From: Bradyrhizobium barranii subsp. apii
Lineage (GTDB): Bacteria; Pseudomonadota; Alphaproteobacteria; Rhizobiales; Xanthobacteraceae
NCBI RefSeq assembly: GCF_011516635.5
Contig: NZ_CP096255.1
Span: 2,292,501-2,356,500, forward strand
DNA length: 64,000 nucleotides
Direction: 5' to 3'
Every line of letters begins with the position of its first letter. The first letter of the stretch is position 1. Positions 29,858-40,437 of the stretch are shown here, one piece after another. The position numbers and the translations under genes were made by a program. The notes under the pieces are model-generated. The model did no database searches. It saw only the letters and a list, made by a program, of their open reading frames with translations, and had not been told where the DNA came from.

Positions 29858-30856
29858 TTATTTGGGTTTCGAAGCGCCCGGCTGCTTCGGCTCCTTGTGG
29901 CCGCCGAAACCCGCGCGCATTGCGGAGAGAATTTTTTCGGCGAAGGTGTGTTCCTTGCGGGAACGGAAACGTGTGTAGAGGGCCGCGGTCAAAACTTCGG
30001 CCGGCACGGCCTCGTCGATCGCCGCATTCACGGTCCAGCGGCCTTCGCCGGAATCCTCGACGAAGCCGGAATATTCCGCCAATGCAGGGCTGTCGGCGAG
30101 CGCCGTCGAGGTGAGGTCGAGCAGCCAGGACGGGATCACGCTGCCGCGCCGCCAGACCTCCGCGATATCGGCAAGGTCGAAATCATAGCGATGATCCGCC
30201 GGCAAGGCCTCGATGTTGGCATTCTTGAGGATGTCGAAACCTTCGGCATAGGCCTGCATCAGGCCGTATTCGATGCCGTTGTGGATCATCTTGACGAAAT
30301 GACCGGCGCCCACGGGGCCTGCGTGGATGTAGCCCTGCTCGATGCGGGGATCGCGCCCCTCACGTCCCTCCGTGCGCGAAATGTCGCCGGCGCCGGGCGC
30401 AAGCGCGGCGAAGATCGGATCGAGCCGGTCGACCACCTGCTTCTCGCCACCGATCATCATGCAATAGCCGCGGTCGAGCCCCCAGACACCGCCTGAAGTG
30501 CCGACGTCGACATAATGGATGCCGCGCTCCTTCAGCGCCTTGCCGCGGCGGACGTCGTCCTGCCAGAACGTGTTGCCGCCGTCGATGATGACGTCGCCGG
30601 CCTGCATCACGCCCGCGATGGTGTCGATCGTCGTCTCGGTGATGTGGCCGGCCGGCAGCATCACCCAGGCTGTGCGCGGCCGCTCCAGTTTGGCGACGAA
30701 CTCTTCCAGCGTCGCCGAGCCCTGCGCGCCGTCTGCGGCGAGACCCGCGACGGCCTTGGCGTCCTTGTCGTAGACCACGGTCGTATGACCATGGCGCATC
30801 AGGCGGCGAACGATGTTGCCGCCCATCCGGCCGAGGCCGATCATGCCGAGTTGCAT
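29858..30856 (-). CDS. gnd: 6-phosphogluconate dehydrogenase (decarboxylating), short form
   Basis: A 332-residue enzyme that oxidatively decarboxylates 6-phosphogluconate to ribulose-5-phosphate. [20 protein letters not shown] begins the Rossmann fold; Asp after the second strand ([10 protein letters not shown]) points to NAD preference, as in the short YqeC/GndA type. [20 protein letters not shown] is the substrate-binding signature of this group. It is much shorter than the 470-residue E. coli-type enzyme, as expected. Eleven bases downstream of tal-pgi. Confidence 0.94.
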   Translation of the reverse strand: MQLGMIGLGRMGGNIVRRLMRHGHTTVVYDKDAKAVAGLAADGAQGSATLEEFVAKLERPRTAWVMLPAGHITETTIDTIAGVMQAGDVIIDGGNTFWQDDVRRGKALKERGIHYVDVGTSGGVWGLDRGYCMMIGGEKQVVDRLDPIFAALAPGAGDISRTEGREGRDPRIEQGYIHAGPVGAGHFVKMIHNGIEYGLMQAYAEGFDILKNANIEALPADHRYDFDLADIAEVWRRGSVIPSWLLDLTSTALADSPALAEYSGFVEDSGEGRWTVNAAIDEAVPAEVLTAALYTRFRSRKEHTFAEKILSAMRAGFGGHKEPKQPGASKPK

Positions 30857-30867
30857 CGAGATATTCC

Positions 30868-33717
30868 TTAATTCAGCGCATCGTTAAGCGCGGCGTTGAG
30901 CGCCGCGAGGCCTTTCTTGAGCCCGCCCTTGAGGTGGACCCTGAGCGCGCGCCGGCCGCGCTCGGTGAGCACGTCGAAGTCGCCGCGCGCCTGCGCGGCC
31001 TTGATCACGCCGAAGCTCGCCTTCTGGCCCGGCACCGACAAGTCCTTGGCATCGTCGGCCGTGATCTGGAGAAACACGCCGCTGTCGGGCCCGCCCTTGT
31101 AGGCCTGCCCGGTCGAATGCAGGAAGCGCGGCCCGAACTCGGCGCAGGTCGCGACGTGACGCTTCTCGCGCACTTCGAGACGCATCGTCTGGAGTGCGTC
31201 GATCGTCGCCTTGTCGCGCGCGATGTAGCCGAGCAGGGCGACATAGTCGCCATGGCCCGAGCGGGAGAGATGCGCTTTCAGCCACGAGGTGAGGTCGCCG
31301 TTGGCGCCGGCGGCGCGCAGCGCCGTGGCGTTGGCCTCGTCGGTGTAGAGATCGGCCTCGTCGGTGCTGACCACCGGCTGTTCGGCCGGCAATGCGCCGG
31401 TCCTCTCGAACGACGCGGTGAGCTCGCGGGTCTTGATCTTGGCCGCTTCCACGTCCGGCTGGTCGAACGGGTTGATGCCGAGGATGCTGCCGGCGACCGC
31501 CGTCGCCATCTCGAAGCGGAAGAACTCCTGACCGAGATGGTCGATCGATTTCATCACGATGCGCACGACGGGATGGCCGGCGGCTTCGACCGCGGCAAGC
31601 TTGGAGTCATGCGCTGGGTCCGCTTCGCCTTCGGTGCGAATGTCGATGAAGAAGCGGTCGTTGCCGTAGAGCGCGGGCTCGCCGAGCGGTTCGCCGGCGA
31701 TCGGGATCAGGCCCTTGCCTTCCTTGCCGGTCGATTCCGCGATCAGCTGTTCGGCCCAGGCGCCGAAATCGGCGATCTTCTTCGACGACAGGATCGTCAC
31801 CTTGTCGCGCCCTTCGAGGCCAGCGAGGCCCATGGCAAGGCCGAGCTGGACGCCCGGGTTCTCACCTGGCGGCACGTCGGGTCCGCAGGAGCGGGCCATG
31901 GAGAGCGCGTGCTTGATCAGCGTCTTGACGTCGATGCCCGCGGTCGCCGCCGGCACCAGGCCGAACGGCGAGAGCACCGAATAGCGGCCGCCGATCGAGG
32001 GTTCGCCATGGAAGATGCGGGCGTAGTTGAGGCTCTTCGCCGCCTTCTCCAGCGACGAGCCGGGATCGGTCACCGCGATGAAGCGATGGCCGGTCTTCAC
32101 TTTCGGCCCGACCGCCTGTGCGACGCGTTCGTGGAAATAATCCTTCATCGCGTTCGGCTCGGTGGTCCCGCCGGATTTGCTGGACACGATGAACACGGTG
32201 TTGGCGATGTCGATCCTGGCCTCCATTGCCCGGACCTGTGCCGGATCGGTGGAATCCAGCACGTGCAATTTCGGGAAGCCGGACTTCCGCGCAAAAGTCT
32301 CGGCCAGCACCTCGGGGCCGAGGCTCGATCCGCCCATGCCGAGCACGACGGCATCGGAGAACTTTTGGCCCTTCACGCGGCTCGCATAGTCCTCGTAGTC
32401 GGCGACGTCGGCCTTCGCCGCGCTGTCGAGCCAGCCGAGCCATTTGTCCTCGTCGGTGCCGGTCCAGACCGATTTGTCGCGCTGCCACAGCCTGCGGATC
32501 TTTGCCGAGGCGCGCCATTCCTCGGTGCTCTTGGCCACCGCCTTGCCGAGGCCGTCGCCGAGCGAGAGAAGCTGGTGGTCGATCGCAGGCCCGAGCACGG
32601 TCGCCCGCTTGTGGGCGACGGCGCCATAGAGCTTGTCGGCGGCATCGGCGAACTGCTTGACGCCGTCCTTGACGAGCTCCTCGGTGATCGCCTCGAGCGA
32701 GACGCCGGAGCGCTCCAGTTCTTCCAGCACGCGGCGGGCGTCGTCGACGTTCTCTTCAAGGCTGTCGCGCGGCTTGCCGTGGTCGCGGAACGCGTCGAGC
32801 GTCGCCGGCGGCACGGTATTGATGGTGTCGGGACCGATCAGCTCCTCGACATAGAGGACGTCGCTGTAGTCCTTGTTCTTGGTGCCGGTGGAGGCCCACA
32901 GCATCCGCTGCGGCTTGGCGCCCTTGGCAGCCAACTTGTCCCAGCGCGCGCCGGAAAACAGGCGCTTGTAATCCTGGTAGGCGACCTTGGCGTTGGCGAT
33001 CGCGACCTTGCCCTTCAGCGCGGCGAGCCGCTCCTTCTCGGATGGATCGTTGGCGCGGGCGATCTTCTCGTCGAGCTGCTTGTCGACGACCGAGTCGATG
33101 CGGCTGACGAAGAAGCTCGCGACGCTCGCCACGTGCGACGGGTCGCCGCCGCCGGCGACATATTTTTCCAGACCGGCGAGATAGGCCTCGGCGACCTGGA
33201 GGTAGACGTCCCTGGCGAACAACAGCGTGATGTTGATGCTGATGCCGTCGCCGATCAGCGTCTCGATCGCCGGCAGGCCCTCCGGCGTCGCCGGCACCTT
33301 CACCATCAGGTTCTTGCGGTCGACATCCTTCCAGAGCCGCCGCGCCTCGGCGACCGTGCCGGCGGTGTCCATCGCCAGATAGGGCGAAACTTCCAGGCTG
33401 ACATAGCCGTCGCCGGCCCTCAGGCGGTCATAGACCGGGCGGAGCACGTCCGCGGCGTTCTGGATGTCCTCGATCGCGACGGCCTCGAACAGGTCGGCCA
33501 CGGTCCGGTCGCCGCGCTTCAGCGCCTTGCCGATCGGGGCGTCATACTCGTCCGAACTGCCGATCGCCTTCTCGAAGATCGACGGGTTGGAGGTGACGCC
33601 CTTGACGCCGTCGGTGTCGATCAGCCGCTTCAGGTCGCCCTTGGCGATGAAGCCGCGGGCCAGGAAGTCCAGCCAGACGGCTTGTCCGTGCTTTTCCAGT
33701 TCTTTGACGGGATTCAT
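30868..33717 (-). CDS. tal-pgi: Bifunctional transaldolase/glucose-6-phosphate isomerase
   Basis: A 949-residue fusion of two sugar-phosphate enzymes. Residues 1-360 are a transaldolase with [13 protein letters not shown] at 40-52 and Schiff-base Lys140 in [15 protein letters not shown]. From about 380 the protein is a phosphoglucose isomerase with [18 protein letters not shown] and [14 protein letters not shown]. Such fusions are known in Bradyrhizobium and some acetic acid bacteria. The fusion ties the non-oxidative pentose phosphate pathway to fructose-6-phosphate/glucose-6-phosphate exchange and heads the leftward tal-pgi, gnd, zwf, pgl, gntK unit. No truncation is seen. Confidence 0.96.
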   Translation of the reverse strand: MNPVKELEKHGQAVWLDFLARGFIAKGDLKRLIDTDGVKGVTSNPSIFEKAIGSSDEYDAPIGKALKRGDRTVADLFEAVAIEDIQNAADVLRPVYDRLRAGDGYVSLEVSPYLAMDTAGTVAEARRLWKDVDRKNLMVKVPATPEGLPAIETLIGDGISINITLLFARDVYLQVAEAYLAGLEKYVAGGGDPSHVASVASFFVSRIDSVVDKQLDEKIARANDPSEKERLAALKGKVAIANAKVAYQDYKRLFSGARWDKLAAKGAKPQRMLWASTGTKNKDYSDVLYVEELIGPDTINTVPPATLDAFRDHGKPRDSLEENVDDARRVLEELERSGVSLEAITEELVKDGVKQFADAADKLYGAVAHKRATVLGPAIDHQLLSLGDGLGKAVAKSTEEWRASAKIRRLWQRDKSVWTGTDEDKWLGWLDSAAKADVADYEDYASRVKGQKFSDAVVLGMGGSSLGPEVLAETFARKSGFPKLHVLDSTDPAQVRAMEARIDIANTVFIVSSKSGGTTEPNAMKDYFHERVAQAVGPKVKTGHRFIAVTDPGSSLEKAAKSLNYARIFHGEPSIGGRYSVLSPFGLVPAATAGIDVKTLIKHALSMARSCGPDVPPGENPGVQLGLAMGLAGLEGRDKVTILSSKKIADFGAWAEQLIAESTGKEGKGLIPIAGEPLGEPALYGNDRFFIDIRTEGEADPAHDSKLAAVEAAGHPVVRIVMKSIDHLGQEFFRFEMATAVAGSILGINPFDQPDVEAAKIKTRELTASFERTGALPAEQPVVSTDEADLYTDEANATALRAAGANGDLTSWLKAHLSRSGHGDYVALLGYIARDKATIDALQTMRLEVREKRHVATCAEFGPRFLHSTGQAYKGGPDSGVFLQITADDAKDLSVPGQKASFGVIKAAQARGDFDVLTERGRRALRVHLKGGLKKGLAALNAALNDALN

Positions 33718-34042
33718 GATGTTTATTTATCTCCAAGCCTGCGGGCGAGGGGTTTCCGCGCCGGTCCTGACGCGCTATCCTCTAGCCTACATGCTCCCGG
33801 GAGGGAACCAATCAAGGGGACTAAGGCGTCTACCCTCCAGTGTAACTCCGTCGCGATCATGGCGATCCAGGCGGAAGTAGCCGTGTTGCGTAAAAAGTCG
33901 TCGGCCGGAACAATGGCCAAGGGCTCGTTACCAACGTAGCCGCTTCGTCTCGTCAGCCCAGTCTGCGTGGAGTGTCATCAGCGGATTACGGTCCGCCTGA
34001 TAGATCGTCGCTCGGCCGCGAATGGCCATGCTGGGGAAAAGC
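33718..34042. other. Intergenic region between tal-pgi and the STM3941-like gene
   Basis: About 325 bases with no convincing gene. It must hold the tal-pgi promoter. Two GGAAC words occur (33804 and 33906), but their spacing to CGTY words (18 and 14) does not fit the EcfG consensus. No repeat of the families seen elsewhere. Confidence 0.5.
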
Positions 34043-34684
34043 ATGCACGCACATCATGACCGCCTTACGCTCGCTGTTGCCGACAGCCCGCAATCGGTCG
34101 CGCCGGCCGCATGCATCGATGCGACCCACGATCTCGAAATCAGTCCATGTACGACCCAGCTGCGGCTGCTGGTCGCGGCGGGTTTCGCATTGACCCTGTT
34201 CAGCGCGACCCTTGCCTTCGACTGGTGGGACGGTCTGGGCGACTACGATACGACGGTCGGCTATGCCGGCGTCGTGCTGTTCGGCCTGGTGACCGGCCGG
34301 CTGATCTGGCTGCTGCCCGCCGAGCGGGGACCGGTGGTGATCGTCACCCCCTATGGCATCCGCGACCTCCGCATCGGCAACGAATTTCTGCTGTGGGACT
34401 CGATTGCGGAGATTTCGGCTGAGGAAGGCCGCGGCCACAAGGCGATCGTGCTGACGCTGACGCCGGCCTTGCAGCGGCAGCTCTGCACCATCAGCACCTT
34501 GGCGCCCCGCGCGGAGAATGAACGGCAGAATGAACGGATTGTCATCCGCTCCGAGGGTTTGGCGACCGATTTTGATACACTGCTGCGCGCTTGCCACGAT
34601 TGTCATGCTGCGAGCGCTGCGCGCACCGCATTGCAGCAGGAAGATGAACGCGGCACGCAAGGCTTCGCCGTACAAGCGTCATAA
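34043..34684 (+). CDS. STM3941-like membrane protein
   Basis: A 213-residue protein of unknown function. Two hydrophobic segments near residues 40-60 and 70-90 (LRLLVAAGFALTLFSATLAF, GYAGVVLFGLVTGRLIWLLP) are followed by a soluble domain with PYGIRDLRIGNEFLLWDSIAE. The same GIRDLR...W.S(I/V) pattern occurs in the gene at 42334, so the two are paralogues, resembling the STM3941 family. The ATG at 34043 follows GGGGA with good spacing; ATGs at 34022 and 34028 are alternatives. It stands alone between tal-pgi and prkA. Confidence 0.7.
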   Translation: MHAHHDRLTLAVADSPQSVAPAACIDATHDLEISPCTTQLRLLVAAGFALTLFSATLAFDWWDGLGDYDTTVGYAGVVLFGLVTGRLIWLLPAERGPVVIVTPYGIRDLRIGNEFLLWDSIAEISAEEGRGHKAIVLTLTPALQRQLCTISTLAPRAENERQNERIVIRSEGLATDFDTLLRACHDCHAASAARTALQQEDERGTQGFAVQAS

Positions 34685-34923
34685 GATTGCCGCTCGCAGA
34701 TCGCTCCATGTTGCAGTGCCGGATGGGCTCATCCCCGGTAATGCCCGGATGTTGCGACCAAGTGACATTTTCTGGAAATGAGCGAAGATAGATACAGATT
34801 CGCACAAATTACAGGCATGTGCCTGTTCGTAACTCAACGAGTGCCTACGTTGTGCGTTGCGTCGTGTTGGCACCAGGGTGTCCAATGATCGTCATGTGCT
34901 CACGCTGATTCGAGACGGCCTGA

Positions 34924-34949
34924 GGAACGGTCCGGTAACTGCTTTCGTT
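34924..34949 (+). promoter_or_regulatory. EcfG-type promoter for prkA
   Basis: GGAAC at 34924-34928, a 17-base spacer and CGTT at 34946-34949: an exact match to the alphaproteobacterial general stress sigma consensus. Transcription would start near 34957, giving a leader of about 27 bases to the prkA ATG. The rest of 34685-34923 shows no gene. Confidence 0.7.
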
Positions 34950-34983
34950 TCAGCTTGTGGCGGAACTCACGCGGAGAGGGATC

Positions 34984-36927
34984 ATGTATAACGATTCTCT
35001 ATTCAACGCTTTCGCTAAGTCGTTCGAGGCGAGAAGCCAACACGACATGTCGATGGCGGAATATCTGGAATCGTGTCGAAGCGATCCCATGAAATACGCG
35101 AACGCGGCCGAACGACTGCTAGCAGCGATCGGTGAGCCTCAGACGATTGACACGGCCAAGGACCCACGCCTTGGCCGTATTTTTTTGAACCGCACCATCC
35201 GGACCTATCCGGCCTTCGCCGGCTTCTACGGCATGGAAGAAACCATCGAGCGCATCGTCGGTTTCTTCCGTCACGCGGCGCAGGGGCTCGAAGAGCGCAA
35301 GCAGATCCTCTATCTGCTCGGCCCGGTCGGCGGCGGCAAATCCTCGCTCGCCGAGCGGCTCAAGTCGCTGATGGAAGTGCAGCCGATCTACGTGCTCAAA
35401 GCCGGCGATGAATTGAGCCCGGTGTTTGAAAGCCCGCTCAGCCTGTTCGATCCCGATCATCTCGGACCAATGCTGGAAGAGAAGTACGGCATTCCGCGCC
35501 GTCGCCTCACCGGCCTGATGAGCCCGTGGTGCTACAAGCGGCTGGAAGCCTTCGGCGGCGACATTTCTCAGTTCAGAGTCGCAAAAATCCAGCCGTCGCG
35601 GCTGCGCCAGATCGCGGTCTCCAAGACCGAGCCTGGTGACGAGAACAACCAGGACATCTCCTCGCTGGTCGGCAAGGTCGATATCCGCAAGCTCGAGACC
35701 TACGCGCAGAACGATCCCGACGCCTACAGCTATTCGGGCGGCCTCAACCGCGCCAACCAGGGCATCCTTGAATTCGTCGAGATGTTCAAGGCGCCGATCA
35801 AGATGCTGCACCCGCTGCTCACCGCAACGCAGGAGGGCAACTACATCGGCACCGAGAATATCGGCGCGATCCCGTTCACCGGCGTGATCCTCGCGCACTC
35901 GAACGAAGCCGAGTGGTCGAGCTTCAAGGCCAACAAGAACAACGAGGCCTTCATCGACCGCATCTGCGTGATCAAGGTGCCGTACTGCCTCCGGGCCACC
36001 GAAGAGCAGAAGATCTACGAAAAGCTGATCCAGGGCTCGGAGCTGGCGGCCGCGCCGTGCGCACCCTCGACCCTGGAGACGTTGGCGCGGTTCTCGGTGA
36101 TGTCGCGCCTGCGCAAGCACGAGAACTCCACGTTGTTCGGCAAGATGCGGGTCTATGACGGAGAGAGCCTGAAGGAATCCGATCCGAAGGCACGGAGCGT
36201 CCAGGAATATCGCGATGCCGCCGGCGTCGACGAAGGCATGGACGGCGTCTCCACCCGATTTGCCTTCAAGATCCTGGCTGCGACCTTCAACCACGATCCG
36301 CAGGAAGTCGCCGCCGACGCCGTGCATCTGATGTACGCGCTGGAGCAGTCGATCCGCCGCGAGCAACTCCCGGAGGAAGTCGAGAAGCGCTATCTCGAAT
36401 TCATCAAGGCGGACCTGGCGCCGCGCTACGCCGAGTTCATTGGCAACGAGATCCAGAAGGCCTATCTCGAATCCTACTCGGATTACGGCCAGAATCTGTT
36501 CGACCGCTACGTCGACTACGCCGATGCCTGGATCGAGGATCAGGACTTCAAGGATGCCGACACCGGCCAGCTGCTCGATCGCGAGCTTTTGAACCAGGAA
36601 CTGACCAAAATCGAGAAGCCGGCGGGCATCGCCAACCCGAAGGACTTCCGCAACGAGGTGGTCAAATTCTCGTTACGGTCGCGGGCCCAGAACGGAGGCA
36701 AGAATCCGACCTGGATTTCCTACGAGAAGATTCGCGACGTGATCGAAAAGCGGATATTCTCGCAGGTCGAGGACCTGCTTCCGGTCATCTCCTTCGGGTC
36801 GAAGAAGGACGGCGAGACGGAGAAGAAGCACGGCGAGTTCGTCGCACGCATGGTGGAGCGCGGCTACACCGAGCGTCAGGTTCGCCGGCTCGTCGAATGG
36901 TACATGCGTGTGAAGCAGGCCGGTTGA
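34984..36927 (+). CDS. prkA: PrkA family serine protein kinase
   Basis: A 647-residue cytoplasmic protein of the PrkA/YeaG family: an AAA-type domain with Walker A GPVGGGKS at 113-120, then a C-terminal kinase-like region. In enterobacteria YeaG acts with YeaH in stationary-phase and nitrogen-stress adaptation; in Bacillus PrkA is a sporulation-linked kinase or protease. The ATG at 34984 (MYNDSLFNAFAKSFE) follows GGAGAGGG; the ORF extends nine codons upstream but that would start at the predicted transcription start. First gene of prkA-yeaH-spoVR, with an exact EcfG promoter upstream. Confidence 0.95.
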   Translation: MYNDSLFNAFAKSFEARSQHDMSMAEYLESCRSDPMKYANAAERLLAAIGEPQTIDTAKDPRLGRIFLNRTIRTYPAFAGFYGMEETIERIVGFFRHAAQGLEERKQILYLLGPVGGGKSSLAERLKSLMEVQPIYVLKAGDELSPVFESPLSLFDPDHLGPMLEEKYGIPRRRLTGLMSPWCYKRLEAFGGDISQFRVAKIQPSRLRQIAVSKTEPGDENNQDISSLVGKVDIRKLETYAQNDPDAYSYSGGLNRANQGILEFVEMFKAPIKMLHPLLTATQEGNYIGTENIGAIPFTGVILAHSNEAEWSSFKANKNNEAFIDRICVIKVPYCLRATEEQKIYEKLIQGSELAAAPCAPSTLETLARFSVMSRLRKHENSTLFGKMRVYDGESLKESDPKARSVQEYRDAAGVDEGMDGVSTRFAFKILAATFNHDPQEVAADAVHLMYALEQSIRREQLPEEVEKRYLEFIKADLAPRYAEFIGNEIQKAYLESYSDYGQNLFDRYVDYADAWIEDQDFKDADTGQLLDRELLNQELTKIEKPAGIANPKDFRNEVVKFSLRSRAQNGGKNPTWISYEKIRDVIEKRIFSQVEDLLPVISFGSKKDGETEKKHGEFVARMVERGYTERQVRRLVEWYMRVKQAG

Positions 36928-36949
36928 GGCGGATGGAGCGGATGGAAAA

Positions 36950-38233
36950 GTGCCCATTCACATTATTGACAGGCGCCTGAATCCAGGCGGCAAGAGTCTT
37001 GAGAACCGGCAGCGGTTCTTGCGTCGGGCCAAATCCCTGGTGCAGGGCGCCGTCAAGAAGACCTCGCAGGAACGCGACATCAAGGACGTCCTGGAGGGTG
37101 GTGAGGTCACGATACCGCTCGACGGCATGCACGAGCCGCGTTTCCGCCGTGAAGGCGGAACGCGCGACATGGTGTTGCCCGGGAACAAGAAGTTCATCGA
37201 GGGCGATTACCTCCAGCGATCCGGCCAGGGCAGCGCCAAGGATTCCGGTCCCGGCGAAGGCGACAGCGAGGACGCGTTCCGCTTCGTCCTCTCCCGCGAC
37301 GAGTTCGTGGATCTGTTCCTCGACGACCTTGAGCTGCCGGATCTTGCCAAGCGCAAGATCGCGCAGACCGAGAGCGAGGGCATCCAGCGCGCCGGCTACA
37401 CCACGTCCGGCTCGCCCGCCAACATCTCGGTCAGCCGGACGGTGAAGCTCGCGCTGGCGCGGCGCATCGCGCTCAAGCGTCCCCGCAAGGAGGAGATCGA
37501 GGAACTGGAAGCCGCGATCGCGGCATGCACCGACGAGGACGAGCGTGTGCTGCTGCTCGCCGAGCTCGAAAAGCTGAAGGCAAAGACCAAGCGCATTCCC
37601 TTCGTCGATCCGCTCGATATCCGCTATCGCCGCTACGAGAAGGTGCCGCGGCCGGTCGCGCAGGCGGTGATGTTCTGCCTGATGGACGTCTCCGGCTCGA
37701 TGTCCGAGCACATGAAGGATCTCGCCAAGCGCTTCTACATGCTGCTCTACGTGTTCCTGAAGCGGCGCTACAAGCATGTCGAGATCGTCTTCATCCGCCA
37801 CACCGACCGCGCCGAGGAGGTGGACGAGCAGACTTTCTTCTACGGTCCGGCCTCGGGCGGCACGCTGGTCTCCAGCGCGCTCCACGCCATGCACGAGATC
37901 GTGCGCGAGCGTTTCAATCCGGCGGACTGGAACATCTACGCCGCGCAAGCCTCCGACGGCGACAATTCCTATTCCGACGGCGAGCTCACGGGCATGCTGC
38001 TGACCGACAAGATCCTGCCGGTCTGCCAGTTCTTTGCCTATCTCGAGGTCGGGGAGGCCGGCGGCAGCGCCTTCGATCTCTCCGACTCCTCGCTCTGGAC
38101 CCTCTACGACCGCCTGCGCAACAGCGGCGCACCGCTCTCGATGCGCAAGGTCAGCGAGCGCAGCGAGATCTTCCCGGTGTTCCACGATCTGTTCCAGCGC
38201 CGCGAAACTTCCCAGGAGAAAGCCGCTCCATGA
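36950..38233 (+). CDS. YeaH/YhbH family protein (DUF444)
   Basis: A 427-residue protein that forms the usual pair with PrkA. The N-terminus (MPIHIIDRRLNPGGKSLENR) and the von Willebrand-type metal site D246-V-S-G-S250 in FCLMDVSGSMSEHMKD are visible; a charged helical stretch lies about 160-205 (RPRKEEIEELEAAIAACTDE). Start codon is GTG at 36950, 22 bases after prkA. The TGA overlaps the spoVR start as ATGA. Its precise activity is unknown; the family is thought to work with the YeaG kinase. Confidence 0.94.
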   Translation: MPIHIIDRRLNPGGKSLENRQRFLRRAKSLVQGAVKKTSQERDIKDVLEGGEVTIPLDGMHEPRFRREGGTRDMVLPGNKKFIEGDYLQRSGQGSAKDSGPGEGDSEDAFRFVLSRDEFVDLFLDDLELPDLAKRKIAQTESEGIQRAGYTTSGSPANISVSRTVKLALARRIALKRPRKEEIEELEAAIAACTDEDERVLLLAELEKLKAKTKRIPFVDPLDIRYRRYEKVPRPVAQAVMFCLMDVSGSMSEHMKDLAKRFYMLLYVFLKRRYKHVEIVFIRHTDRAEEVDEQTFFYGPASGGTLVSSALHAMHEIVRERFNPADWNIYAAQASDGDNSYSDGELTGMLLTDKILPVCQFFAYLEVGEAGGSAFDLSDSSLWTLYDRLRNSGAPLSMRKVSERSEIFPVFHDLFQRRETSQEKAAP

Positions 38234-39763
38234 CGGAACGCTTGTTCGAAGGCGCCGATTGGGATTTCCGCACGTTGCAGCGCATCACCGATGCCTGCGA
38301 GGAGGTGGCGACGAAGGATCTCGGGCTCGACGTCTATCCGAACCAGATCGAGGATCACCGCCGAGCAGATGCTGGATGCCTACTCGTCCGTCGGCATGCC
38401 GCTGTTCTACAAGCACTGGTCGTTCGGCAAGCACTTCGCGTTCCACGAGGCCTCGTATCGCAAGGGCCTGATGGGGCTTGCCTATGAGATCGTGATCAAC
38501 TCCTCGCCCTGCATCTCCTATCTGATGGAGGAGAACACGGCGACGATGCAGACGCTGGTGATCGCCCACGCCGCCTTCGGCCACAACCACTTCTTCAAGA
38601 ACAACTATCTGTTCAAGCAGTGGACCGACGCCGACGGCATTCTGGACTATCTCGACTTTGCCAAGAACTACGTGATGACCTGCGAGGAGCGCTACGGCCG
38701 CGTCGAGGTCGAGCGCACCCTGGATGCCGCGCATGCGCTGATGTCGCACGGCATCGACCGCTATCCCGGCAAGAAGAAGCTGGATCTGCGCGCCGAGGAA
38801 AAGCGGGCGGGGCGCCGCCGTCAGCACGAGGAGGAGGTCTTCAACGACCTCTGGCGCACCGTGCCGAAGGGGGCGTCGAAGACCCGCTCCGCGCTCAGCA
38901 TCGAACGCCGCCGCAAGCTGCTCGGCCTGCCGCAGGAAAACCTGCTCTACTTCCTGGAGAAGAGCGCGCCGCGGCTGGCGCCCTGGCAGCGCGAGCTTTT
39001 GCGCATCGTCCGCCACATCGCGCAATATTTCTATCCGCAGAGCCAGACCAAGGTGATGAACGAGGGGACGGCGACCTACGTCCACTATCGCATCATGACC
39101 AAGCTGCATCAGCAAGGCCGCATCTCCGACGGCAACTTCCTCGAATTCCTGCAGTCGCACACCAACGTGGTGTTCCAGCCCGAATTCGACGATCCGCGCT
39201 TCTCCGGCTTCAATCCCTATGCGCTCGGCTTTGCCGTGATGCAGGATATCGAGCGCATCGTCACCCGGCCGGAGGACGAGGACCGCGAGTGGTTCCCCGA
39301 CATTGCCGGCAAGAACGACGTGATGGGTGTGCTGCGCGACGTCTGGGCCAACTACCGCGACGAAAGCTTCATCGCGCAGTTCCTGAGCCCGAAGCTGATG
39401 CGGCACTTCCGCATGTTCCACCTGCACGACGATCCCGAGGAGCGCGCCGGCATCCGGGTCGATGCCATTCACGACGATCGCGGCTTCCGCCGGGTGCGGC
39501 GCGAGCTGGCGCGGCAGCATGATGTCGGCTTCATCGATGCCAACATCGAAGTGGTCGACGTCGATCTCTCCGGCGACCGCCGGCTGATCCTGCATCACCA
39601 CGTCATCAAGGGCTCGCAGCTCAACGAGACCGACGCCAAGCGCGTGCTCCAGCACCTCGCCGATCTCTGGACTTACGACGTCTCGCTGATCGAGGTCGAT
39701 GCCAACGACATGGTCCTGCGCGAATATGTCGTAAGCCCGCGCCCGATCCCGGTGGCGGCCTGA
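38230..39763 (+). pseudogene. spoVR: SpoVR family protein, frameshifted near residue 41
   Basis: YcgB/SpoVR family, function unknown, always linked to PrkA and YeaH. The first frame gives MTERLFEGADWDFRTLQRIT and GLDVYPNQIE and then breaks. The +1 frame continues from ITAEQMLDAYSSVGMPLFYK to VSPRPIPVAA at 39761. The family reads YPNQIE(V/I)ITAEQ, so two bases are missing (or one extra) around 38353. With repair the protein has about 510 residues, the family length. The downstream part holds SSPCISYLMEENTATMQTLV and FYPQSQTKVMNEGTATYVHY, both well conserved, so loss is recent or a read error. Start overlaps yeaH stop. Confidence 0.9.
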
Positions 39764-39815
39764 GGCGGCTGGCAGCTACTGGAACATCGACGTGGCGGAT
39801 AGCTCGCCCGCGGCC

Positions 39816-39949
39816 AATCCTTCGAGACGCCCGCCTCTGGCGGGCCCTCAGGATGAGGACGGAGTGTGCGGGAGCTATGTCGACAGACAGCGCTTCTGCT
39901 TAGCCTCATCCTGAGGAGACCGCGGAGCGGTCGTCTCGAAGGACGAGGC
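39816..39949. repeat. Imperfect palindromic intergenic repeats, family B, copy 2
   Basis: Two related units: 39816-39859 (ATCCTTCGAGACGC to CCTCAGGATGAGG) and 39903-39949 (CCTCATCCTGAGGAG to CTCGAAGGACGAGG). They lie between the convergent spoVR and DUF1801 genes and can pair with each other. Confidence 0.75.
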
Positions 39950-39994
39950 GCTTGCTCTGGCCGTCACCAAGAATTTGCGTCGACTTGACGTGGT

Positions 39995-40435
39995 CTAAGT
40001 CGATCGCTTCTTCGCCGGCTTCTTCTTGGACCCATTCAGCTCCACCGCCGCGCGCATGAGTGCCTTCAACGCTTTCTCGTTGATCTTCTCGCCTTCGCGA
40101 ATGTCGATCGCGCGCCGCACGTTTCCGTCGAGGCTGGAATTGAACAGGCCGGCCGGGTCGTCCAGCGCCGCGCCCTTTGCAAAAGTCAGCTTCACGACGG
40201 CCTTGTAGGTCTCGCCGGTGCAGATGATGCCGTCGTGCTCCCACACGGGAACGCCGCGCCATTTCCATTCCTCGACGACCTCAGGATCGGCCTGCTTGAT
40301 CAGGCCGCGGATTCGCCCCAGCATCTCGCCGCGCCAGTCGCCGAGTTCCTTGATCCTGCCGTCGATCAGTTTGGAAGGCGAAGCGCCGTCCGTCTTGGTC
40401 GCGCTGCTTGTGTTCGCGGTCACGGCCTTCTTCAT
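39995..40435 (-). CDS. DUF1801 domain-containing protein
   Basis: A 146-residue protein starting MKKAVTANTSSATKTDGASP. The DUF1801 (YdhG-like) domain covers about 30-130, with VEEWKWRGVPVWEHDGIICT and AVVKLTFAKGAALDDPAGLF. The C-terminus is Lys-rich. Function unknown; the fold is thought to bind small ligands. The ORF reaches far upstream to 40771 through the next gene, but the family domain and spacing support the ATG at 40435. It starts two bases after the stop of the small membrane protein, so the pair is an operon. Confidence 0.82.
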   Translation of the reverse strand: MKKAVTANTSSATKTDGASPSKLIDGRIKELGDWRGEMLGRIRGLIKQADPEVVEEWKWRGVPVWEHDGIICTGETYKAVVKLTFAKGAALDDPAGLFNSSLDGNVRRAIDIREGEKINEKALKALMRAAVELNGSKKKPAKKRST

Positions 40436-40437
40436 GA

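Noticed and set aside
33804..33926. Two further GGAAC words with CGTC/CGTT downstream
   Set aside because: Spacers are 18 and 14 bases, outside the 16-17 needed.
30934..33939. 1001-codon open frame opposite tal-pgi
   Set aside because: Shadow of the fusion enzyme, no recognisable domain.
34865..34885. Possible sigma-54 site TGGCAC near prkA
   Set aside because: The -12 element (TTGC) is missing at the right distance, and a perfect EcfG site lies downstream.
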